From the NCBI GenBank assembly GCA_947095535.1, contig OX352772.1, positions 218,704,279-218,768,278 of the forward strand: a stretch of DNA of 64,000 nt, read 5' to 3'. This stretch comes from Poecilobothrus nobilitatus. Its lineage: Eukaryota > Arthropoda > Insecta > Diptera > Dolichopodidae. The position numbers were made by a program, and so were the translations under genes. This document shows, in pieces, positions 55,600-64,000 of the stretch. Every line of letters starts with the position of its first letter. Within the stretch, counting starts at the first letter, position 1. The notes under the pieces are model-generated. The model was not told the origin of the DNA, made no database searches, and worked only from the letters and a program-made list of their open reading frames with translations.

Positions 55600-56270
55600 T
55601 GGTTTTGCACTAAAAGCAGAATGGCAATCAGGAAGGAATTATGCAAAAGCTGGAGAAAATTCTACAACATCTAGATAACCACGATAAAAATTTGAGGACC
55701 TTCAAAAAAACCTGCGCACATTCAAAGAAAACCTCGAGGTACTGATCGATGAAAATCTACAACTACGTAGTGGTAACCAAATTTTAAAAGAACAAATCGA
55801 AAAAAAACACAAAAGAAATTGAAATAATTAAGCAACGTAAACATTTAAAAACGTTTGAGTTATCTGGACTTCCAGTCATTGAGGAGAATAGTTCAAAACA
55901 AACTGTTATGAAAATGATCAATGAGTTAGAAGTTAATATTGAACCGGACGATATTACGAATATTACGGATTGAAGAGTAGTTCAAAAAATTCTGGTGAGA
56001 AAAAAATTATTGCTAGGTTTAACTCTGTCAGTATCAAAAACAAAATAATTGATGCAAAGAAAAAAAAAAATTACATGTCATAAAATTTTTCCGAGCACTA
56101 CACAATCAGAATTGGATTATATTTACGTTAACGAACGCTTAACATCATACTTTAGTTTTCTCTACAAAAAAAGTAGATTTAGTTTTCTCTACAAAAAAAG
56201 TAGAAAAATAGAATTTTTTCTTAAATATAAAGCATAAACTAGATGATATAAATGATGAAATTCAAAAGAA
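55600..56270 (+). pseudogene. Second non-LTR element: ORF1 remnant
   Basis: Pieces in several frames: a coiled coil (LQKNLRTFKENLEVLIDENL, LRSGNQILKEQIEK), FELSGLPVIEENSSKQTVMK, MINELEVNIEPDDITNI, KKIIARFNSVSIKNKIIDAK, and the C-terminal IYVNERLTSYFSFLYKKSR with a small local duplication (SFLYKKSRF twice) at 56,150-56,200. This is ORF1 of a Jockey/CR1-like element distinct from that at 7.6 kb. It ends at about 56,275 where the SINE-like element is inserted. Confidence 0.6.
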
Positions 56271-56278
56271 AGTACGCT

Positions 56279-57016
56279 GACTCATGGCGCAGTGGTTAAG
56301 TCGCCAACCTTTCAATCGAAAGGTCTTGGCTTCAAACCACTGTTAGATCATATAAATAAAAAATATGTCGTAATTTTATATCGCAATAATATAAATCGTA
56401 TAATTAATAGTAATAATAATAATAATGATAATGATAATAATAGTAATAATAACAAATATAGTAATAATAATAATAGTAATAACAATAATAATAGTAATAA
56501 TAATAATAACATTAGTAATAATAATAATAATAATAATAATAATAGCTGGTGCAGTGGAGCTATCTTTGGTTATATCATGCAGTAAGGTGTTATGTACTGC
56601 TGCACGTTGTAATCCACTCATGGCCCTGACTCTGTAGTAAAATGATAATAATATTAATAAGTAATAAGTAATACTAATACCAATAATAATAGCCGTTACA
56701 GTGACAGTGGGAGTTGCCTTCAATAATTACCTCGTGTAGTAAAGTGTTATTACTACATGTTATAACTGTTGTAACGGCTATAGTCACTTAGCAAAATAGT
56801 AATAATAATAGGCGGATTCATTGTTTCCTTACAGTCCCACTTCAATTTTTCCGTATCCATTTCCTATCACCACTCCCTAGCCAATATACTGCGTTCGCAT
56901 GTAAGGTTTCATCCCATTATATTGACTAAAGGGGGAGGTGGGTTTAATCCGTAGGAATCTTACACTACCAAGGGGGAAATTTTTGGTGTCTTTGAAGATT
57001 CCCACCTCCCTCAGGG
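56279..57016 (+). mobile_element. SINE-like AAT-rich element, copy 1 (most complete)
   Basis: tRNA-like head GACTCATGGCGCAGTGGTTA, box B-like GGCTTCAAACCACTG, then ATCATATAAATAAAAAATAT. An AAT-triplet body (56,405-56,545), GGAGCTATCTTTGGTTATAT, GTTGTAATCCACTCATGGC, more triplets, and GGGAGTTGCCTTCAATAATT follow. The G/C-richer tail block (CCCACTTCAATTTTTCCGTA, GGGGGAGGTGGGTTTAATCC, CCACCTCCCTCAGGGAGG) ends in a run of A. About 740 bp. It separates ORF1 from the endonuclease remnant of the surrounding non-LTR element. Confidence 0.75.
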
Positions 57017-57417
57017 AGGAAAAAAAAAACTTAATAGTTTTCACTGAAACTTGGCTAACCTCAGATGATATTGACCTAATTAATATAAATCATTTCAAAA
57101 ATATAATAGTATGTAGAAAAAATAGACGTGGTGGTGGTATTAGTTTATTTATTAATGAAGCTATTGATTTTAATACACTTAAACCGGATATCACAGTTGA
57201 TAAATATGTTAATACAGTTGAATCAAATGTTTTCATTCTCTGCAACTCACTTCCAACCAGACTAGTCTCAGGTTCATGTATTGATCATGTTCTTACAAAA
57301 TATTTATCTAAAAATATAAAGATAAAAATGTTAAATACTGACCTGTTTGACCACAAAGCTTTCTTTATTGAAGTAATTGCTCCTGAATTTAAAAATATTG
57401 GGGCCTCAGTCACCTAG
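57017..57417 (+). pseudogene. Second non-LTR element: endonuclease remnant
   Basis: LIVFTETWLTSDDIDLININ (T-E-x-W-L motif), RGGGISLFINEAIDF, then a direct jump to LVSGSCIDHVLTKY and LFDHKAFFIEV (terminal Asp-His). The G-D-F-N segment between them is deleted. The frame ends at the tRNA-like sequence at 57,408. No RT follows. Confidence 0.68.
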
Positions 57418-57487
57418 TGGTTAAGAGCGTATAAAATACGCTGTAAATACCGAGGGAGTGTGGGTTCGAATCCCACACACGTCGTAA
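57404..57487 (+). other. tRNA-like sequence (tRNA pseudogene or SINE head)
   Basis: GCCTCAGTCACCTAGTGGTT gives a box A-like TCACCTAGTGGTTAAGAG. GTGTGGGTTCGAATCCCACA forms a perfect T-arm with box B GGTTCGAATCC. The middle contains a palindrome AGCGTATAAAATACGCT. I could not build a convincing acceptor stem, so a functional tRNA is unlikely. Together with downstream sequence it may start a second tRNA-derived SINE. Confidence 0.5.
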
Positions 57488-57578
57488 GAATCATTCCTCC
57501 TTATGACATGTATATGAACCTTATGATATGTACATGTGTATGAAATGCGATATGAAATTTATTTACACAAATGTCAAC

Positions 57579-57638
57579 AACATTAAGCGTAAAATAACTG
57601 ACATCGATTTTGATGTTAGTTATTTTGCGCTTAATGTT
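57579..57638. repeat. Long hairpin (27-bp inverted repeat, 6-bp loop)
   Basis: Arm AACATTAAGCGTAAAATAAC (continuing TGACATC) pairs with GATGTTAGTTATTTTGCGCT (continuing TAATGTT) with two mismatches that allow G-U pairing on one strand. Confidence 0.75.
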
Positions 57639-57765
57639 AATCAGTGTTGCCGACATAACGTACATCAATGTAGTAAAAAACTTACAAAGTTTAATTGAGA
57701 AAAATACTTTTATTAAAAAAATGCAAAACGGAAAGAAATAAAGTAAACCATGTAAACCATTGTAC

Positions 57766-57792
57766 ACCAAAGTATTGGTGTACAAAATATAT
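57766..57792. repeat. Short perfect hairpin
   Basis: TTGTACACCAA and TTGGTGTACAA, 11-base perfect arms around AGTA. Confidence 0.6.
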
Positions 57793-58079
57793 GTTAAATC
57801 GTAAAAATGTTTTTTTTTCAGTGAAAAATGCCGTTACTGGTTAAATAAATTTACTGCTATGAAAAGAGAAAACCAACAAAATTATGACAATAATAGATTT
57901 AGTAAAATTAATAACAAAAATTCATAAAAGAAATGGCTACTGATACTTTTTACCAAAAACGAAGTAATGAGTTTTTCACAGAAAACACCAACAAAAATAA
58001 TAAAATAAATGAATTTAATAATTTCTATGAGTAGCCACTTTGGCCAGACGGCCTTGACGTCATCACGTAATGTATGGCG

Positions 58080-58370
58080 CCAGTGTTATAGAAGGTCAAC
58101 TAGATAATGTAGAACAAGTAGATAGTGCAATGACCTAAACAGGTGTGTTGTAGTTGTTGCAATATGTAGTATTTTTACCAGTTGCATGATTAGTTTCTGG
58201 AAAAAGCTTTAGTAAATAATAGAGAAGGTCAACTAGATAATGTAGAACAAGTAAGTGCAATGATCTAAACAGATGTTCTAATTTATGTAGTAGTTTTTAC
58301 CGCGTGCATAATTAGTTTCCGGAAAAAGCTTTTGTAAATAATACAAGTAAGTGCAATGATCTTATTGTGA
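58080..58370. repeat. Tandem repeat, period about 130 bp
   Basis: AGAAGGTCAACTAGATAATG occurs at about 58,091 and 58,222, each followed by AGAACAAGTA, CAATGANCTAAACAG and TTCNGGAAAAAGCTTTNGTA. A third partial unit begins near 58,345. It may be part of a repeat that starts with GCCAGACGGCCTTGACGTCA at 58,050. Confidence 0.6.
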
Positions 58371-58876
58371 TGGTATATAGTAACATAGATTATTGTAAAT
58401 AATAAGAATTTATTTTATTTTTCTATAAAAAGCTTTCACGGTCAACCAAATATTTTAACGTAATATTAACACAACAATGCAGTTGTTATTTATGAGATAA
58501 AGAAAAAGCAGATATTGACCTTGATATTGTATCTTAGTTTTAAAGTAATTTAAAAAAATGTATTTATTGATTGATTGTTATGTTTATTGCAGAACAAATT
58601 TTTAAAGAAAAATCCAGGTGTTTGATATGAATTTATGTTTATTTATTTATTGATTTATGTTAATGTTAATGTAATTTATGTTAATGTTAATTGATTTATT
58701 ATATTAACTACTTTGATTTATTACTTAACTACTACTTTGGTATTTCTCAAAGTTTTATTATATTATTGTCAATTACTTTGTATATTGCAAATTTGAGGTG
58801 TGTTATGGATAACTATAAATGTGTAACTTTTTTAGGTTGAAGTTTAATTGTACGATGATATGTTGATTTGTATTTC
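58371..58876. other. AT-rich spacer
   Basis: No frame or element end is recognised. There is a short TTATGTTAATGTTAATGTAA-type tandem at 58,655-58,695. Confidence 0.35.
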
Positions 58877-59340
58877 TCAATTACCTTGAAAACTAAACTG
58901 CTTCCACATTGAATTTTTTAAAGTACGGTTAAAACGTTCTACTATGGAAGATTTCATTTCAGAATATATATGATAATGATTCATTTTTTTTATTTCCATA
59001 AGTTTTCTGAATTCTTTGTTAAAAAACTCTTTACCTTGATCAGATTGAATATTTTTTAGGAGTGTTCCAGCACGTTTGAAAATGTTTTGCATGCCAAGTA
59101 AAACATTGTTAGCATGTTTAGTTTTAATTGGCTCAGCATAAGCATATTTCGAAAAAATATCTATTACAGTTAATACATATTTATTTCCTTTGTTATACTT
59201 TGCATATGGAATCATTTCTACTAAATCAATTTGCCATGTATCGTTTAAACATTTTTGAATAAATTTTTTTTGACGAAAGTTTCGTTTGGCTGATCTATCT
59301 ATTTCTGATACTATTTGTGCCCTTGAAATTATGTCTGTAC
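58877..59340 (-). pseudogene. Polinton/Maverick integrase (partial)
   Basis: The minus strand reads RAQIVSEIDRSAKRNFRQKK, then NDTWQIDLVEMIPYAKYNKG (first catalytic Asp), YVLTVIDIFSKYAYAEPIKT, LLKNIQSDQGKEFFNKEFRK (second Asp) and MKSSIVERFNRTLKNSMWKQ (Glu). The block DLVEM-PYAKYNKG-KYVLTVID-FSKYA is characteristic of Polinton integrases and distinguishes it from gypsy and BEL integrases. All three acidic residues are present. The 112-codon open part ends with FSFQGN, so the C-terminal chromodomain region is lost. Confidence 0.82.
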
Positions 59341-59354
59341 CATTTAATCAGATT

Positions 59355-59591
59355 TTACAATTCAATTTTATAATTTTCTATAGAGCAACAGTTACACGTA
59401 TCCGGTCCAGATGACGAGTTGCGGTAAGCCCAAGGACAAAGAGCAAAATGAGTTCCGTATATTGACGTAAATTTTTCTGTTGTTGAAAATTCTTGAATGT
59501 ATTTATACATGTGAATAATGCGGTATTTATGCTCATTTAATAAGACAGAGGAGTATGATTTTAAAAACTCTTTCACTTCTTTCACCTCCAT
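59355..59591 (-). CDS. Hypothetical short frame upstream of the Polinton integrase
   Basis: 79 codons on the same strand just upstream of the integrase: MEVKEVKEFLKSYSSVLLNE, KYRIIHMYKYIQEF, TSIYGTHFALCPWAYRNSSS and CNCCSIENYKIEL. There are two Cys clusters but no recognisable fold. It may be the N-terminal part of the integrase gene in a live element, or an unrelated product. Unknown. Confidence 0.3.
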   Translation of the reverse strand: MEVKEVKEFLKSYSSVLLNEHKYRIIHMYKYIQEFSTTEKFTSIYGTHFALCPWAYRNSSSGPDTCNCCSIENYKIEL

Positions 59592-60150
59592 CTTTTAAAA
59601 TGAGAATAAGTTATATACACGTTTGTGCTTTTATATATTTGAACAACTCTAATTACCTTTCAATCATTTAACAAAGAAGTAAACTAAAAATAAGAAATTT
59701 AAACACCCCTAATTTCCTTTGTTAGATAATAATTTATAAATTCATTTGAATATTGTTGCAATCTTAACGGTAATTAATTTCTCGACCAAATACAAAATAC
59801 AATCATAATATAAGATAATTATTACAATTGTTATTAAACTGTTGTAATAAGAATCTATTGTTTCACTTAATATTATATTGACTTAAAATTAATTTTATAT
59901 TTTTATTCTTTTATTCTTTTATTGCATAGGAATACAAATAATGTTGGTATTTAACAAGTAGTTTTTTAAAAAATACAGCAAATCAGTTCCATAACTAGTC
60001 ATATTAAAACTTAAATAGTTAGAAATAATTAAAAATATTAAATAATAAAAATATATAAAAAAAATTTTACTAAATAAATATCAAGAAAAGCAGCAACAAC
60101 AGCATCACTAAAATTATGTTGCAATCACAAAAGATGCTAGTACGATGGTC
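59592..60150. other. AT-rich spacer between divergent Polinton pieces
   Basis: It separates the minus-strand integrase from the plus-strand polB fragment. A Polinton terminus would be expected if the two belonged to different copies, but I could not match this stretch to the terminal repeat at 62.4 kb. Confidence 0.35.
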
Positions 60151-60630
60151 AAATAGTTTAATTTACAAGGACGTAAAATTGAATTTAAAATCAAGCCGGT
60201 ACCGGATCATGAAGAACCAACCAATTGGATCAAAAATGCAATAAATGAAGTAACACTTTACATTCTCGAAAATGTCAATCCCACGGATTAGGGGGGTTAC
60301 ATTTGTGGAAGAAGATTATTACATTTTGTGGAAGTGGATTATTAAGTGGATTTGTGGAAGTGGAACATTTGTAGAAGTGGATTTTTACATTTTGTGGAAG
60401 AAGCTTTAAAGAGCGAGGTCCCGGGTGGATAAATTTTAGAGACGCTTCAGAAATTAAATTTCGAGATATCTTTGAAATTATATAAAAAATTTTTCAAAGC
60501 AACTCTGAAGGACTTAGCACTGATACATTTTTCATAGGTATTACTTCTGTTAAGCTTCCTCAGGGCAGAGGGAGAGGAAAAAATTATAATACCTTCGATG
60601 AGGAATGTGCTAAGAAAATATTAAAATAAT
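60150..60630 (+). pseudogene. Polinton DNA polymerase B, N-terminal fragment
   Basis: NLQGRKIEFKIKPVPDHEEP and TNWIKNAINEVTLYILENVN match the start of the polB seen at 20.6 kb and 63.4 kb. After a stop and a short expanded tandem (60,295-60,400) the frame continues RSFKERGPGWINFRDASEIK, FRDIFEIIxKIFQSNSEGLS, TDTFFIGITSVKLPQGRGRG and KNYNTFDEECAKKILK, then stops. It extends beyond the part preserved in either other copy. No polymerase or exonuclease domain follows. Confidence 0.78.
60295..60405 (+). repeat. Local tandem expansion inside polB
   Basis: Five imperfect copies of a 20-24-base unit around ACATTTGTGGAAGAAGATTA / ACATTTTGTGGAAGTGGATT lie in tandem. The last one merges into the coding GTGGAAGAAGCTTTAAAG. 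Confidence 0.7.
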
Positions 60631-60699
60631 AATAAAAAATAAAAGAAAATGTTTAGAAAAAGAAAAAGAATATTAAAAATTTAAAAATAATAATAAACA

Positions 60700-61985
60700 A
60701 GGTAGAATGTAAACCCACGGTTTTTAAAAGCGCACATTTCCAAAACTCAATACAAACTGTTTAGAATTTTGACTTGGACAAAAATTTGAAAATTTCATGT
60801 AATAAGAAAAAACGTGAAAATAGGACATTTTTGAAATTTTGAGGGACTATAAGTCCGGAATCCTATATAACTAAGAAAAGCCGTTAACACACGTAAAAAT
60901 ATATTATTAAACCTTTAATTTTCATGTCTTGTCGAAGAAAAATTTGTACAGGTGCCTAAGTTACAGGTGTCTAAAAATAGCAAATTTTCAATTTTTGAAG
61001 CGTAATAACTCTTAAAGAAGGGGAGTTACCAAAAAATTTTCTGAGGAAACTTATACTATAATTCTAAAAGTTCTTTCTTGTCTCAAAATTTCAGATACCT
61101 ATCTAAAGGGGTGCCGGAGTTATGAAAAAAGAAATTTCATGCAAAATGTGGTTTTCACATAACGGTAAATTTAAATAGTAAATTACAAAATATTACATAA
61201 TTTTGATACTGTTTTATATAGATAATAAAATTTTCGATCTTCTGGCAGTTTTAGATTGCAAAATTATTACGCAGAGCCCGAGATATATACATCTGAAAAT
61301 GGGGCTTTTTCGCAATTTTGAAGAGCTGCAACTTTGGAACCCTTTACAATTAAAATAAACCTTTAACACACGTAAAAATATATTATTGTAGCTTTAATTT
61401 TTATATCTTGCAGAAGTAAAATGTGTACAGGTTCCTAAGTTACAGGTGTTTAAAAATAGCAAATTTTCAATTTTTAAGCCCTAATAGCTCATAAACAAGG
61501 GGTGGTCCGAAAAAAATTTCTGAGCAAACTTACACTAATTCTAAAAGTTCTTTCTTGCCTCAAAATTTCAAGCTTCTATCTAGAAGCGTGCCGGAGTTAT
61601 GAAAGTAGAAAAATCATGCAAAATTTTGTTTTCACATAACGGTAAATTTAAATACTAAATTTAAAAAAATTGCATAATTTTGATATTAATTTACAAAGTT
61701 AGAAAAAATACCTGTAACATGACGTTTTTAGATTGGAAAAATCTTAAGCAGAACATAAGATATATGCATTTAAAAATACGGCTTTTTCAAAGTTTGAGGG
61801 GAGGTAGCTGCGTAATGGATGGGGCTACATGAAAAATTTTTTTTATGAGATCTACCTATGGTTAAAATTTTTTTTCTCTATCTTTAACGGTGTAGAAGTT
61901 TTGTAAACAGACGGACGGATGGACGTACGGACGGACAGAGTGAAACTAATAAGCACATTTTTTCAAAATTTTTTTGGAAATGTGC
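60700..61985. repeat. Dispersed repeat with 480-bp tandem pair and GGACGGACGG end
   Basis: TTAACACACGTAAAAATATA at 60,884 recurs at 61,364. The units share GTACAGGTNCCTAAGTTACA, AAAAATAGCAAATTTTCAAT, TTCTAAAAGTTCTTTCTTG, GTGCCGGAGTTATGAAA and TTTTCACATAACGGTAAATT. The right end has ACAGACGGACGGATGGACGT at 61,909. 61,790-61,825 resembles the reverse of 28,870-28,910. It is non-coding and probably a non-autonomous transposon family. Confidence 0.7.
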
Positions 61986-62145
61986 TAAAAATAAAAGAAA
62001 ATTTAAAGAAAAAGAAAAAGAATATTAAAAATTTAGTGTACTTAATTCTTTTTATTTAATTAAATTAAATTTATTATAAATTAATTTTTTCTGTTTCTGC
62101 CGCTCTCAGTTGCTCCTCAGCAGGCATCTTTTCCCTACAAACAAT

Positions 62146-62340
62146 TCAGTTGAGCACATTCAAATCGTGCTCACTTGGCAACTTTTTAGTACATAGTAAT
62201 TTTTGGCCTCTATCACCGCCACCTGTTTCTCCTCTAGGAAGGTTGTTAAGGTTGATGTAGTTATTTAAAATTGATGTTTTTTCTAATTGGAAAATATCAC
62301 ATTTTCCAAATATTTCTTCAAATAATTTGGGTATTTCCAT
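62146..62340 (-). CDS. Hypothetical 64-codon frame
   Basis: MEIPKLFEEIFGKCDIFQLE, KTSILNNYINLNNLPRGETG and GGDRGQKLLCTKKLPSEHDL have protein-like composition (slightly G/C-richer than surroundings) but no family I recognise. It lies just outside the Polinton terminus at 62,400. It could be a fragment of another transposon. Confidence 0.3.
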   Translation of the reverse strand: MEIPKLFEEIFGKCDIFQLEKTSILNNYINLNNLPRGETGGGDRGQKLLCTKKLPSEHDLNVLN

Positions 62341-62399
62341 TTAGATTAAAAATAATTTGAAAACACAAATTAATTTATATTTTATGCAACATTAAATGC

Positions 62400-63380
62400 A
62401 GACAGGTCAGTAGATCAAGGTCACCCGGAAGTAGGTCAAACCGTAATTAGGTCAGACAGGAAGTAGGTTAATGTCATAAAAATAAGTCAGACAGGCGGCG
62501 GCGGCGGCCGCCAGACAAGTCTAGTTGTTTATAAAGATTGTATACTTGTTTTAAGTAATAGGTAACCATTGAAATAGTAAGAAAAAATCTTTTTTTTATG
62601 CTTGCAATTTTGAGATGAATTAATTTGTTTTTTTTACGACAAGTATTTAAAGAAGAGGAAAGAAAAACCATTAATTAATTGTCAGGTGAGAATCTTGAAA
62701 ACAAAATGAATAAAAAGAAAAAAAACAGGAAATCAAAAATATCTAACGTGGTGCAGGTTTACTTCTTATTGATGTATACGTGGCTTAAGTAATAAGCGTA
62801 TATGAAAATAATAAAAAAAAATGCTTTATAAAATTTATAGAGAAAAATGAAAACAGAGCAAAATAAGTGTAACTACATTTCTTTAAAACTTTAAAAATAT
62901 TTTTAAAAATTAGAAGAAAAAGTGCAAACTGGTTATTTAAATCTTACATTTACTATTGCAATTAATTTAATTTAATTAATTTACCATAAAATTAATGCAA
63001 TTTTGAGATGAATTTATTTCTTGTTGTTTTTTTTGTTCTATGAAGTATTTAAATCAGCGGAAAAAAAATTATTAGTATATCACCGTATAAGATGTTATTA
63101 TTATGCAAGAATGTTGAAAAACAAGGACAAAAGAATAAAAAACGATTCAAAATAAGTTAATTGATTTTGATACTTATAGTGGTACATAACAGTATAAAAG
63201 AAAAAAAATTAAACAGATTTGTTTATATGTTTGAAATATTTTTTTCAAATAACAAGCAAGACATTATGTATAAATTGTATAAAAAGTTAAAAAATTGTTA
63301 ATAGAAGGAAAATTCTAAGATTGGAAATGTTCGCAGTCGGTTGTTTATAAATAAAACAAATCGAAAATAAAAAAAAAATA
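62400..63380 (+). mobile_element. Polinton terminal inverted repeat region (right copy)
   Basis: Starts AGACAGGTCAGTAGATCAAG and is the reverse complement of 20,640-21,579, with a roughly 50-bp insertion near 62,950 and smaller differences. The terminal 110 bp are made of GGTCAGACAGGAAGTAGGTT-type units. A GCGGCGGCGGCGGCCGCC tract at 62,494-62,511 replaces the less regular sequence of the other copy. The polB start follows inside. Confidence 0.74.
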
Positions 63381-63384
63381 AAAA

Positions 63385-63626
63385 ATGAATACAGAAAAAT
63401 TCACGATAAAATCTTTAAAATCAGTAAATGTAAAACGATTCAATATTTTTGGAAAAAAATTGGAGTTTATAATAAATCCAGTACCAGACAACAAAGATCC
63501 AATAGATTGGATTAAAACCGCTGTTGAAGAATTATTCAGCAATTTAATTGAAAATGTTGGCCCTAGTGACAAAATTGGTGTCACTTTTGGATGCCGAAGT
63601 TTTCATGAATGTAGGAAATCAAACAA
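63385..63626 (+). pseudogene. Polinton DNA polymerase B, first part
   Basis: ATG 63,385: MNTEKFTIKSLKSVNVKRFN, IFGKKLEFIINPVPDNKDPI, DWIKTAVEELFSNLIENVGP and SDKIGVTFGCRSFHECRKS. It is the cleanest of the three polB starts in the window. It matches the 20.6-kb copy for the first 45 residues and the 60.2-kb copy further on. Similarity ends near 63,626, where the element is truncated. Confidence 0.75.
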
Positions 63627-64000
63627 GGTACAGTATATTATTATATGATTTACACTTCTTATTTATTATATGATTTACACTTTTATTTGTTATATAATTT
63701 GTTATAATTTATTTAATTTACTATTCTAATTTCAAATGTTACTATTAAGCTTGATGGCTATCGAGCAACTGAAAGACATTAACCACCAGTATTATATTAT
63801 TGATCAAAACTCTTATTAAACATGTGGTTTTCCTAACAGACAAACAACTTAACGAAAACCGAGAGAGTAGCATGGTGAATAGTTATCATTTATTGTGGGC
63901 AGTGGTTGCACTACTTGATTTTAGTAGTGGGTTCCACTGCGTAATTGTCGGTCTCCCACATTCGGCCGTCCTGGTTCGACAACCGACTCGGTTATCGGGT
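63627..64000. other. Window end: short tandem, then G/C-richer sequence
   Basis: TTATTATATGATTTACACTT is tandemly repeated at 63,640-63,695. From about 63,840 the base composition changes to roughly balanced (GAAAACCGAGAGAGTAGC, GTGGGTTCCACTGCGTAATT, GTTCGACAACCGACTCGG). I cannot assign this part. It may be the start of another element running out of the window. Confidence 0.4.

Noticed and set aside
56292..56723. Poly-Asn and poly-Ile frames at 56.3-56.7 kb
   Set aside because: Same explanation: AAT triplets of the SINE-like element translated in different frames.

Overview
The window is a strongly AT-rich piece of animal, almost certainly insect, nuclear DNA made of nested and mostly broken transposable elements. 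I found no host protein-coding gene, rRNA or CRISPR array. The mix (an env-bearing gypsy/errantivirus-like retrovirus, BEL/Pao, rosa-type DD41D mariner, Penelope, Polinton/Maverick, a FLYWCH-type MULE, and dispersed repeats with CCGTCCGTCC blocks like those common in flies) suggests a higher fly (Diptera). The density of nested debris suggests heterochromatin or a sex-chromosome region. Both are inferences.

Layout. 1-2,150: minus-strand remains of Polinton virion genes. 2,511-3,692: a CCGTCCGTCC-type repeat. 3,792-5,067: a decayed rosa mariner with intact ends. 5,290-6,000: a gypsy integrase remnant. 7,010-7,395: partial repeat. 7,640-12,440: a nearly full-length but broken CR1/Jockey-like non-LTR element. 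13,570-18,840: three-level nest, a minus-strand gypsy element (gag at 18.8-18.2 kb, protease/RT start at 14.6-13.9 kb) split by a Penelope-like element with inverted terminal arms, itself split by a tRNA-headed, AAT-rich SINE-like element. 19,200-21,579: Polinton polB N-terminus and terminal repeat, minus strand. 21,965-28,210: a plus-strand gypsy element split by a BEL/Pao fragment and other insertions, then a mariner scrap.

29,793-36,364: the best preserved element, a complete LTR retrovirus with two about 98% identical LTRs, a TGCA target duplication, primer site, polypurine tract, pol and a long intact env, but a gag of only 142 residues without a capsid region. 38,119-41,484: a Mutator-like element with perfect 22-bp inverted ends and a perfect 9-bp target duplication. 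Its minus-strand gene combines a FLYWCH zinc finger, a MULE transposase core, an acidic stretch and a C-terminal RING finger. This is the most unusual item here.

42,870-43,920: second long copy of the CCGTCCGTCC repeat, inverted. 44,255-50,290: a rearranged minus-strand BEL/Pao element with a decayed env-like frame, flanked by plus-strand pieces of the same family. 52,300-55,475: second copy of the 22-28 kb gypsy family. 55,600-57,417: a second non-LTR element, again split by the SINE-like family. 58,877-60,630: Polinton integrase (minus) and polB pieces (plus). 60,700-61,985: a 480-bp tandem pair. 62,400-63,626: Polinton end and polB start, pointing the opposite way to the copy at 21.6 kb.

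The parts do not form a cooperating gene set. They are independent mobile elements layered over time. Only the retrovirus-like element and the MULE keep clean ends and target duplications. All coordinates of decayed elements are approximate, and all family calls come from motif reading without database searches.
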